Source of the DNA: a virus | Virus record (IMG/VR): IMGVR_UViG_3300022841_000013 | Span: 1 to 64,000 of that record | Length of the DNA stretch: 64,000 nucleotides | Direction: 5' to 3' (one strand) | Part shown: positions 35,285-42,617 of the stretch, piece after piece | Numbering within the stretch: the stretch's first letter is position 1 | Layout of the letters: each line of letters starts with the position of its first letter | Translations under genes and position numbers: made by a program | Notes under the pieces: model-generated | Told to the model about the DNA's origin: nothing | What the model saw: the letters and a program-made list of their open reading frames with translations, nothing else | Database searches by the model: none

Positions 35285-35738
35285 TCAATCACCAGATTGG
35301 CACGATAAAGGAGAGTGTGCTAAACCAGAGAATCTAGACAAGATGGGTAGTTTTTTTGCTAACAAGCCCTCTCAGCAGTTAGAGGCTAAAAAGCTATGTA
35401 GTGCTTGCCCGGTTAAGCGCGACTGTATTAAGTGGGCACTTGACAACAAACAGCTTTGGGGTATCTGGGGTGGCTTGGACTACCAGCAGGTGAGAAATAC
35501 TCTTTCCGTAAACTGGGACGGACAAGAGATGCGATATAAAAAGTTCCCCCTCTGCCCAAGCTGTCGTGCAAAAACTGACAAGCTAATAATCGCTACAGTA
35601 GATCGGCCTGACGGCGGCCGATGGGCAACTATGAAGATAGTTGGCTGCAGCGAGTGCAAATTCACGTGGCAAAGTAGAACTAGTGCTAACGCGGTAGAGG
35701 CATTTCATGCCCTTATCGAGAAAAACAAAGAAAACTAG
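35277..35738 (+). CDS. whiB-like: WhiB-like Fe-S regulator fused to a zinc ribbon
   Basis: The TTG start at 35277 is set by GTGGAGG 6 nt upstream. 153 residues. Residues 8-75 are a WhiB domain with C14, C41, C44, C50 for a 4Fe-4S cluster and the GIWGG turn (62-66). WhiB proteins bind the primary sigma factor in Actinobacteria and modulate transcription. Residues ~88-132 add CPSC (C93, C96) and CSEC (C124, C127), a probable zinc ribbon that ordinary WhiB proteins (~80-110 aa) lack. Likely a regulator of host or phage promoters, and the best host marker in the window. It converges with the minus-strand gene, overlapping by 4 nt. Confidence 0.9.
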   Translation: MFSQSPDWHDKGECAKPENLDKMGSFFANKPSQQLEAKKLCSACPVKRDCIKWALDNKQLWGIWGGLDYQQVRNTLSVNWDGQEMRYKKFPLCPSCRAKTDKLIIATVDRPDGGRWATMKIVGCSECKFTWQSRTSANAVEAFHALIEKNKEN

Positions 35739-36796
35739 ATTTTACCTAAATAATACTCTAAATTGTTGTTTAGCCGAGAATCATCAGGATTTAGCTCTAT
35801 AGCCTGTTTTCCGTATAGAATAGAGTTTTCAAAGTCTCCCAGCCAATAGCTGGATATAGCAGCTAAATCCCATGGGAGGTACCCCCATGCGAAATCTTCG
35901 CATAAAAAGTCCAATGGCTTATTTTCAATATCTAACGCCATTTTTGCGTATTTCAAGCATTCCTGCCAGTTAGACTCAGTGAAGTACAATTGAGAGAGTT
36001 CAACTAAGGACTCTCTTCGACCAGGAGCTTGGAGAATTGCCGATAAAAGCCACTTTTCACTCTCAACGGGAGTCATCTTGGCTAAATACCTCATAGAGGC
36101 AGCTCGTTCCGGTGCCCAAAGGGCCGTAGGGAGGGCAAGATGGCGTTTAAACTCTTCTATTGCTTCAGGATACTTATTCCAGAAGAAAAGTTCTCTGGCA
36201 TAGTAATAAGCATTTCGGTCATCATTTGGTGCCTCATCGATAGACATCTTTAGAAGGGAAAAATACTGAGCCCTTGACTTAGTTTTGTCTGGGTGGTGTT
36301 GAATCTTAAGCCCAATCCATCCTTGAGTCTCTGGAATCTCCCCGTAAGGCCGTAAAACCTCATGAACTGGGTGCGTCCACCTATACCCAGCTCTAGCGTG
36401 AATCTTGTCACCGCCATACTGGAGCCCTGGCTCGGTCTCAGCGTCGTTTTTCCAGTTCCACGTATATTCATACCTCGGACGCGTCCAGCCCTTCTCTAGG
36501 GCATTCTCGAGCTCCTCACGCCATCCTGGTAAGAGGACCTCATCCATATCTAAGGCGATACAGTAGTCAACATCCTCAGGAATCGAAATAAGGGAGGAAT
36601 TACGTGCGTCATCGAACCGCCAAGGTCGAACTTTTACGTCTATTACGTTAATTCCGAGCTTTTTGGCTACTTTTACGGTATTGTCCGTACTTCCAGTATC
36701 TGCGATTAAGAGGTAATCGGCGTCTTTTGCGCTTTCATGCCATTTTTTGACAAAACTCTCCTCATTAAGAGCAATTGTGTATACTGCTACCTTCAT
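35735..36796 (-). CDS. GT2-family glycosyltransferase with TPR-like C-terminus
   Basis: I chose ATG 36796, 4 nt after the upstream stop. A GTG at 36811 would overlap that gene. About 353 residues. The N-terminal GT-A domain shows VAVYTIALNEESFVKKW, ADTGSTDNTVKVA and ALDMDEVL (DxD at 83-85), then WTHPVHEVLRP. The C-terminal ~130 residues are repeated helices like tetratricopeptide repeats (FWNKYPEAIEEFKRHL, NWQECLKYAKMALDIEN). This layout is common in cyanophage and actinophage glycosyltransferases. Acceptor unknown; surface glycans, capsid proteins or the fibres encoded nearby are candidates. Confidence 0.82.
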   Translation of the reverse strand: MKVAVYTIALNEESFVKKWHESAKDADYLLIADTGSTDNTVKVAKKLGINVIDVKVRPWRFDDARNSSLISIPEDVDYCIALDMDEVLLPGWREELENALEKGWTRPRYEYTWNWKNDAETEPGLQYGGDKIHARAGYRWTHPVHEVLRPYGEIPETQGWIGLKIQHHPDKTKSRAQYFSLLKMSIDEAPNDDRNAYYYARELFFWNKYPEAIEEFKRHLALPTALWAPERAASMRYLAKMTPVESEKWLLSAILQAPGRRESLVELSQLYFTESNWQECLKYAKMALDIENKPLDFLCEDFAWGYLPWDLAAISSYWLGDFENSILYGKQAIELNPDDSRLNNNLEYYLGKI

Positions 36797-36800
36797 GAGC

Positions 36801-38009
36801 TTAGACTTCACCCTTAACAGCTAAAACGCTGATAAATTCTCGTGGCTCAAAGTCGCCACCGATAACGGCAGTCAGTAATCCGGGCTTTGACTCCATTCCG
36901 CTACGATCACGGAACCATTCGCTTCCGGGGTCTGTTGTAGGACACTGCAGCCATAGTCTGTCACTGATATCCATGCTTCTAAAGTTGTGGTAATGGCCCG
37001 ACACCCACAGGTCAGCCATACCTAGAGCTGTCTGCCCTGCAGCGTGACCGGACAGGAATTTCATAATGTTATTCTGCCCTGCTTGGTGTCCATGGAATAG
37101 TCCCAGCATTGAGCCGGCAACGTTAACGGTTAGAGTCTGATGACCGCTAGAGGGATACCTGAACTCAATGTGGGCAAGCTCTGGGTTCTCTGCGCAGATG
37201 TCTTGGACTGCAGAAGCGATTTCTACGTTCCAGCCATCAGCCGGGTCAGCAGCTACCTGACGAGTTACCTCGTCATGGTTACCGTTAACAACAGGCACAA
37301 TCATGTGATCTGTGAGAGGGGCAAAAGCTTTAATCTGTGCCAGAAGTAATCTACGGGCAACTCTTGTCTGCTCTGTGAGCCCTAGATCCGATGCAGCAAG
37401 ACCCTGAAGCCTTCCATGCTGACTTGTGTTACCTTCAACGTGGTCTCCAGGTAGCGCAAGACAGATAGTTCCTAATGATAGGCCCATCCTCTTATATGCT
37501 TCAAACCTGTGTACCGCGCTCTCAGTGAGCTGCAGTAGCCGACCTATAGATTGTGGTGTTCCTTGGTCACCGGCCTTCTTACCGATCTGCTGGTCGCTAG
37601 GTGCCACCATGAAGGCACCTGTTCCGGTTGACTTCTTGATGCCCTTAGACGGGCGCCATTTTTTCATCTCGTCCATCAGGGACTCGACGTCGAAGCCATC
37701 TTCTGCAACTTGACCTGTTGGTACAAGGTTTACTCGTACCGATTCTAGGTAGTCACCATCAAATTTCTGCCACTTGCCTCTTCGCATGGACGAAACTGTC
37801 CACTCTCGAGGATCTAGTCCAAAGTCTTCCAGGACAGTAGTGGCGTCTGTTATTTCGCCTTCCGGGCGAGGGGCGGAGATTACAAAGCCACCTTTAACCG
37901 AATCTATATCCATTCGGGACCGCCAGTCTTCCGGGACTCCTACTTTCTTCAAATCTGATCCACTGCGACCAGGTGAACGAAGCTCTTCTAGTTTCTTTGC
38001 CAAATCCAT
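36801..38009 (-). CDS. Metallophosphoesterase (calcineurin-like / SbcD-like nuclease)
   Basis: 402 residues, starting in a TAATG overlap with the HTH gene. Metal-ligand motifs appear in order: SDQQIG (D139; the usual DxH is DxQ here), PGDHVEG (188-193), VNGNHDE (243-247), then FHGHQAG and SGHYHNF. This is the two-metal calcineurin-like set. The N-terminal ~130 residues are an extra domain of unknown fold. In phages such proteins are thought to be DNA exonucleases or endonucleases. The HTH-plus-phosphoesterase pair recurs in actinophages. Confidence 0.78.
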   Translation of the reverse strand: MDLAKKLEELRSPGRSGSDLKKVGVPEDWRSRMDIDSVKGGFVISAPRPEGEITDATTVLEDFGLDPREWTVSSMRRGKWQKFDGDYLESVRVNLVPTGQVAEDGFDVESLMDEMKKWRPSKGIKKSTGTGAFMVAPSDQQIGKKAGDQGTPQSIGRLLQLTESAVHRFEAYKRMGLSLGTICLALPGDHVEGNTSQHGRLQGLAASDLGLTEQTRVARRLLLAQIKAFAPLTDHMIVPVVNGNHDEVTRQVAADPADGWNVEIASAVQDICAENPELAHIEFRYPSSGHQTLTVNVAGSMLGLFHGHQAGQNNIMKFLSGHAAGQTALGMADLWVSGHYHNFRSMDISDRLWLQCPTTDPGSEWFRDRSGMESKPGLLTAVIGGDFEPREFISVLAVKGEV

Positions 38010-38284
38010 TATGCTCCCGTTATCACTCTATAGCAAGCACAGTCTCTACGCCTATGGCGATCAACTGCGCTTGAACTTATATCATAGCCTTCTTCTCGAA
38101 GAGCGTATGCGAGTCGTCTGTTCGGCACATAACCTTCGGCTAACGGACTAGAGTTTACAACCGAAATAACGGAGTCTACGTCTGCTTCAGTTAGCTTTGG
38201 ATCCTGTAGAACTGATATCAGCTTACACATGAAGGTTTTCTTATATGATGTCTTAGCATTCGTTATTCGATCTACTAAAGCCAT
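38009..38284 (-). CDS. Small helix-turn-helix DNA-binding protein
   Basis: 91 residues. The C-terminal half (VPNRRLAYALREEGYDISSSAVDRHRRRDCACYRV) reads as a helix-turn-helix, with a recognition helix containing RHRRR, followed by a CAC pair. The N-terminal half is helical. It precedes and is coupled to the metallophosphoesterase gene. It may guide the nuclease to DNA or regulate the operon. Family recognised only loosely. Confidence 0.6.
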   Translation of the reverse strand: MALVDRITNAKTSYKKTFMCKLISVLQDPKLTEADVDSVISVVNSSPLAEGYVPNRRLAYALREEGYDISSSAVDRHRRRDCACYRVITGA

Positions 38285-38356
38285 AATCTCTCCTTAAATA
38301 CGAGTTGAGACTATGCTACTACATTATTAAGATTTTTGCGACTCTTTGGTCGATAA

Positions 38357-38449
38357 TTATTTGTGTTTGGTTTCACATTCCCGAGCTAGTGATGGTACAA
38401 CGTGGTGTTTTACGCAAACGGCGCAAACGTATTCTTTTGAATTAGCCAA
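38357..38449 (-). CDS. Possible zinc-finger-like mini-protein (30 aa)
   Basis: In the 217-bp gap between 38284 and 38502, a minus-strand frame from TTG 38449 to TAA 38357 encodes EYVCAVCVKHHVVPSLAREC and a short tail. The CxxC-x2-HH-x8-C pattern looks like a metal site. There is no ATG or GTG start and the ribosome-binding site is weak, so it may be a remnant or an unusual start. Nothing else recognisable is in this gap. Confidence 0.35.
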   Translation of the reverse strand: MANSKEYVCAVCVKHHVVPSLARECETKHK

Positions 38450-38501
38450 TATGTAGTTACCTCGGGTATCTAGAGATTCTCTCTTAGTAACTATCTTCTC
38501 A

Positions 38502-39320
38502 CTATTCGGAAGGTTCTTTTTCTTCTGCCTCTGTAGATTCAGCCTCTAGTTGAGCAGCTTCTTGTCTTCGTGCCAGCTCTACCCTCACTTCTTCGATCTG
38601 TAGCGACGCAACAAAAGTCCCATTAAAGACATAATCTCCGGAGTGCGTAATTCTAACCCAGGGGGCTGCCCATACGTCGTTACCGGCCTCACGCCACATT
38701 TTGCAGAAAGTATAATCTTCTGACAAGAGAGTTCCGTCCTCATCAATTACAGTTGTAAAAAACTCGGTAACCTGTTCTCCCATATTTATGCCCAGGTTAC
38801 CGACAGAGTTGTGATTATAGGTGGGGAGAGTCGTTTTCAGTTCTTCGAGAACAGAACGCTTAATTGCCATCATACCGGTTCCTGTAGCTTTAACCTTAAA
38901 CGGTGCATCACTCTCAAAATCTTTTGCGCCCTCTGGGAACAGGTTGGAGGCGAAGTACCCAGAGTAGAGCGATAGATTTTGGAATCCTGCTAACGCTGCA
39001 AGCCTCACATTCTCCCAGTTGATGCCCTTCATCGGGTATATCGCACCAATAAGGTCCTTATCGGATTCAAGCATCCTAAGTACGTCTTCTGCTTCGAATC
39101 CATGGTCTGCATCAATAAACAGTAGTACATCGAAATCTGTTTTCAAGAATTTGTGAGCTAGAGTATTTCTAGCTCTAGTGATTAGGCTCTCATTTCCAAC
39201 CGTCGTAGTCCCAACAGTGTGCCCCGCCTGGGCCAGGGTAGCAACTAGGTTCTGCAGACTTATGGTGTAATTGCTTTTAGCAAGACCACCATACATCGGC
39301 GTGGCTATAAAAATCTTCAC
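38502..39320 (-). CDS. GT-A glycosyltransferase
   Basis: 272 residues with AGGAG 11 nt before ATG 39320. MKIFIATPMYGGLAKSNY, ITRARNTLAHKFL and DVLLFIDADHGF (D70-x-D72) identify a GT-A nucleotide-sugar-dependent transferase. KATGTGMMAIKRSVL and LLSEDYTFCKMWREAGNDV are further family landmarks. The tail is acidic and helical. It is common in actinophages and cyanophages. Sugar and acceptor cannot be inferred. It is the second of the glycosyltransferases near the fibre-modification block. Confidence 0.8.
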   Translation of the reverse strand: MKIFIATPMYGGLAKSNYTISLQNLVATLAQAGHTVGTTTVGNESLITRARNTLAHKFLKTDFDVLLFIDADHGFEAEDVLRMLESDKDLIGAIYPMKGINWENVRLAALAGFQNLSLYSGYFASNLFPEGAKDFESDAPFKVKATGTGMMAIKRSVLEELKTTLPTYNHNSVGNLGINMGEQVTEFFTTVIDEDGTLLSEDYTFCKMWREAGNDVWAAPWVRITHSGDYVFNGTFVASLQIEEVRVELARRQEAAQLEAESTEAEEKEPSE

Positions 39321-39337
39321 TTTCTCTCCTTAACTAG

Positions 39338-42031
39338 TTAAAAAGCACCTTTTGAGTACTTTGCGTGCATGCTAAAGTCTACCACGGGGGCGCTCTGGAC
39401 CTCTCTAGGGATACTCTGATAGCCTCTAATTGTAGCTCTAGTTCCGACACCTATAATGTCTATGCCCCTATCACTTAGCTTTCTCTGGAATCCAATCTGG
39501 GTAAGATTGCGCTCATCACGTGCAGCACTCCAATTCTTATACACATGGAACAGTGTGGACAGATCGGTAGTAGCTCCCACCACTTCAATGGTTTCTTCCT
39601 CCAGAAAGGCTCCGATTCTGTCTTCATTCTTCTTGTAAATGTCATGGGCCTCTTTAATTACAGAGCACCACCCGAGTGGGTCTTTGGCGCTTGAGTTCAA
39701 GTACTTGACCGCGCCCTCTACAGCCCAGGCAAGGACAGCAGGAAGCGCTCCCTCTGGGTCTGCCAGATACTCTTTCAAGGTTGGGTCCGGCACTTCTGGC
39801 TTATTAGTCAGAGGGATTGGTCGCATACGACGCCACATAGCGTCATCTGTAATAATAGGACGGTGGTTTGTGGAGATCCACAACTTACCGTGAGAGGTGA
39901 ACTGAATCGGCTTCTCTCCAGGAGAACGTCCCTGCAGAGTGCCGGAACCAGTTAACTTCTTAACTTGATTCTCTTTAATACGCCCATTCTCTGGGAGCTC
40001 GTCTACCCAAATCATACGGCGACCACGTAGCTCCGCCATGTGATATTCGTCAGTACTATTCATTCGGTCGCTAGCTGCAAGAACATTTGAGTCAAGGGCC
40101 CACGCGTACTGAGACTTTCCCAATGCTTCATAGATAGTCTCAACAAATGTATTCTTACCAGATCCCGGAGGGCCATAAATTAGAAACATTATGTCTTGGC
40201 TATTTAGCCCGGTTAGCGTGTACCCAACTGCGCGTTGTAGCCAGTCCTGAAGTTCTTTATCGCCACTGGTTGCTTCTTCCAAGAACTTTGTCCAACGAAC
40301 ATTAGTCATGCCCGGTACATAGGAAATAGGAGATCGCCTGGTGATGTGCAAGTCTGGTCGCCCAACCTTAAGTTCACCGGTCTTCAAGTCGACCACGCCG
40401 TTAGCGACCCCCATTAGTGTGGGGCTATTATCCCATTGCTCTAATTCAACCTGGATACGCTCATCTGAGTTTGCTTGCTCAACTAGGGATTGGATACGGG
40501 CATTAGATTTAGCTTGATTCGCCCATTTTATTATCTCGCCAGCTCTCGTGTCATCAGTTGGATAGTTGACAACCTCGCTTGCGCAAACAGTAGACACCAT
40601 CTTAGACACTTCTCGTATAGCCAATTTTTGTGTGTCCGGCTTCCAATAGTTACCGTCCCAGAGGAACCAGCCCACGTTTGGGGTGTACCTAATAGTAGAA
40701 CCAAATGCGTCTACAAGTCGCCTACCGTTACCAACATCACTAAGGCTTCGGTATCCTGGGCGTCCACCAGCTTTTCCACTGAGAGCGTCTACGTCTTTAG
40801 GTAAGTTTAGGTTACCTCCAAGAGCAACATCTTTAAGACTACGACCTTCCGAAGCATAGGTTGCCATTTGGTCACCAATACTATTAGCGGTATCTGGCGA
40901 TACTCCATCTGACCCCTCTAGAGGCGCTAAATACGTACCTTCATCGTTCTCATGGGCAAAGGTATTCGCAGCTGTGGTTGTGGTCAAGAACTGGGTTGAG
41001 AGGTTAGCACCAATATCCATGCCCTGCTCTTTTACCCAATCTGAGATTCCACCCCAGAAGAGATTTATTTTAGGGTTATCCGCTACCCAATCTAGGGCTC
41101 TACGGGTATGCATAAGCACGGAATTAGGACCCTCGATCTCCATCGGAGGTGTGACCATCTCGGCGTTAAATCTCAGCATTAGGGATTCAACCACAAGCCT
41201 TCCCTCCATGGACGTGCCGTGCTTATTGGCCAGGGCACATGCTAAAGAGTAGAGCCCAACCGCTCTATTGCCTTCGGTTATCCCTTCTTCGAGAATTTTC
41301 TCTATGTCTATGCGATTGTCGCCTAATGCTAGATCAGAAAGAAAATCCCAATTGGCTGTGCTGTAGCTGGTTCCATTTGGGCCTTTACGTGCTGACCTAG
41401 AGCGTATTATTGTCAGTAGCTCTTCTGGAGCTTCTGCAATTTCCATATTCCAAGGTGCATGGCCCTCCTTCCAGTCATAAGTGACACCAGAGTGGTGCCT
41501 AGACGGAGAGATTAGTACGTATCCGTTGTGCTTGATATCTAGTCCGCCAAGACCTTGAGCATTGAAGTTACCAATAAACTTTTCGTCTGGACCGCACTTG
41601 TAGATCATGTGTCGCCCGCGAACATGTTCGCCGGTCTCCTGACTCCAATAAACCCCGGTTATAGCTTCCACCGTAGGGGGTAAACCGTCTTTGGCCATCT
41701 CTTTAAGCTTCTCAAAAGATGCATCACCACCAGAGCGTGGATCAATGTCAATTACAAAGTATCCTGACTCTTTTGCAAATAATGCAACATTATAGTTAGG
41801 GTCTTCGGCCCACCACTTGTCTAGTCTATCTACATCAGTAGTAGCATCCTTCTGCCCCTGAGCAGATGCTGGGTGCTTAGCAATTTCTTTGCTATCTTTA
41901 TGGACTCTCCCGCACGTACACTTGCCGTGATCATCTATGCCGTGTACAGGAAAAACTTGCCAGTTGAGAGTCTGAGCGTAGTATTTAGCTGCAGGACCGA
42001 GTCGTCCGTCAGCTGAGGTCCAGTCTCCCAT
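39338..42031 (-). CDS. Primase-helicase (AEP primase plus D5-like SF3 helicase)
   Basis: 897 residues. The N-terminal ~210 residues are a primase-polymerase domain, with CTCGRVH (possible metal site), YFVIDIDPRSGGD (D95-x-D97) and KHNGYVLISPSRH. A linker and the D5 N-terminal region follow (WDGNYWKPD, VANGVVDLKTGEL). The C-terminal SF3 helicase has FLIYGPPGSGKNTFVE (Walker A lysine at 626), MIWVDELPE (Walker B) and LWISTNHRP (motif C). It unwinds and primes the phage replication fork together with the polymerase on the other strand. A short upstream frame ends at its ATG (TAATG). Confidence 0.88.
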   Translation of the reverse strand: MGDWTSADGRLGPAAKYYAQTLNWQVFPVHGIDDHGKCTCGRVHKDSKEIAKHPASAQGQKDATTDVDRLDKWWAEDPNYNVALFAKESGYFVIDIDPRSGGDASFEKLKEMAKDGLPPTVEAITGVYWSQETGEHVRGRHMIYKCGPDEKFIGNFNAQGLGGLDIKHNGYVLISPSRHHSGVTYDWKEGHAPWNMEIAEAPEELLTIIRSRSARKGPNGTSYSTANWDFLSDLALGDNRIDIEKILEEGITEGNRAVGLYSLACALANKHGTSMEGRLVVESLMLRFNAEMVTPPMEIEGPNSVLMHTRRALDWVADNPKINLFWGGISDWVKEQGMDIGANLSTQFLTTTTAANTFAHENDEGTYLAPLEGSDGVSPDTANSIGDQMATYASEGRSLKDVALGGNLNLPKDVDALSGKAGGRPGYRSLSDVGNGRRLVDAFGSTIRYTPNVGWFLWDGNYWKPDTQKLAIREVSKMVSTVCASEVVNYPTDDTRAGEIIKWANQAKSNARIQSLVEQANSDERIQVELEQWDNSPTLMGVANGVVDLKTGELKVGRPDLHITRRSPISYVPGMTNVRWTKFLEEATSGDKELQDWLQRAVGYTLTGLNSQDIMFLIYGPPGSGKNTFVETIYEALGKSQYAWALDSNVLAASDRMNSTDEYHMAELRGRRMIWVDELPENGRIKENQVKKLTGSGTLQGRSPGEKPIQFTSHGKLWISTNHRPIITDDAMWRRMRPIPLTNKPEVPDPTLKEYLADPEGALPAVLAWAVEGAVKYLNSSAKDPLGWCSVIKEAHDIYKKNEDRIGAFLEEETIEVVGATTDLSTLFHVYKNWSAARDERNLTQIGFQRKLSDRGIDIIGVGTRATIRGYQSIPREVQSAPVVDFSMHAKYSKGAF

Positions 42032-42087
42032 TATTTTACCAATCTTCCGTAATTGCGAGTAGTCATTAGTTCTCCAAAATCTGTCAT
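42031..42087 (-). CDS. Possible 18-codon leader peptide before the primase-helicase
   Basis: ATG 42087 (minus) opens an 18-codon frame (MTDFGELMTTRNYGRLVK) ending in TAATG, so its stop shares a base with the primase start. AAAGGTG precedes it at reasonable spacing and TTTTGGAG precedes the internal ATG. It could couple translation or be regulatory. Short, so uncertain. Confidence 0.35.
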   Translation of the reverse strand: MTDFGELMTTRNYGRLVK

Positions 42088-42254
42088 CAGCTTACACCTT
42101 TTAAGTGCGTTTGCAAAACAAAACGCAAAAAATGTTTTAAAAGATTGTAAGGAGTGACCAACTTAATGGCTAGACTCCCGAATCGGGGGGCCCTTAGTAG
42201 GGTAAAATGGGTAAAAGCAAAACTAATCACTCTCCCGGGTAGGACTAAGTATAT
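42088..42254. promoter_or_regulatory. Divergent control region between primase-helicase and holin-like gene
   Basis: Transcription diverges here. For the plus strand, TAGGGTAAAATG lies at 42198-42209, 46 nt before ATG 42255; the AACTnAG partner box is absent at the 16-nt spacing. For the minus strand the region 42100-42150 is very A/T-rich (TTTTGCGTTTTG-type runs), but I see no clear -35/-10 pair. CCCGAATCGGG at 42177-42187 is a short palindrome, possibly an operator. Confidence 0.45.
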
Positions 42255-42617
42255 ATGAACAATGAACTCCTGATGGCCGTAGCAGCATCAATTACTGCTT
42301 TTGGCGTCTTAATTGCGGCTATGGTCGCTGTTTATCGGATAGCAAAGCGTGTCGATGATGCGCTTGGCATTGATAAGGACGGCAGGTCAGTAGCAGACCG
42401 CCTAGGGAGAGTCGAGCACCAACTCTGGGAGAATGGCGGAAGCTCGCTAGCAGATCGTGTGAATAATATTGAAAATCACGTGATAAAAGTATCGTCTCAG
42501 TTGGATATTATTCGTGATTTGACTATTGGCCTCCAAAAAGTTCAGACCAGAGAGATGAAAATAGTTGAGAGCCTAGAGAGGCCGGCACCTCGCACCAGGA
42601 AAAAGAAGTCTAGCTAG
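42255..42617 (+). CDS. Small membrane protein, holin candidate (DUF2746-like)
   Basis: 120 residues. One transmembrane helix (LLMAVAASITAFGVLIAAMVAVYRI, ~5-29) is followed by a soluble region typical of DUF2746 (GRSVADRLGRVEHQLWENGG), a coiled coil and a basic tail (RPAPRTRKKKSS). One membrane span, short length and charged C-terminus are compatible with a class III holin, a common suggestion for this family; a tail-associated role is also possible. It stands alone on the plus strand, converging with the fibre gene (stops overlap by 8 nt). Confidence 0.6.
   Translation: MNNELLMAVAASITAFGVLIAAMVAVYRIAKRVDDALGIDKDGRSVADRLGRVEHQLWENGGSSLADRVNNIENHVIKVSSQLDIIRDLTIGLQKVQTREMKIVESLERPAPRTRKKKSS

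Noticed and set aside
42170-42254. Possible tRNA in the divergent intergenic region
   Set aside because: No cloverleaf pairing or T-loop consensus; only a short palindrome.
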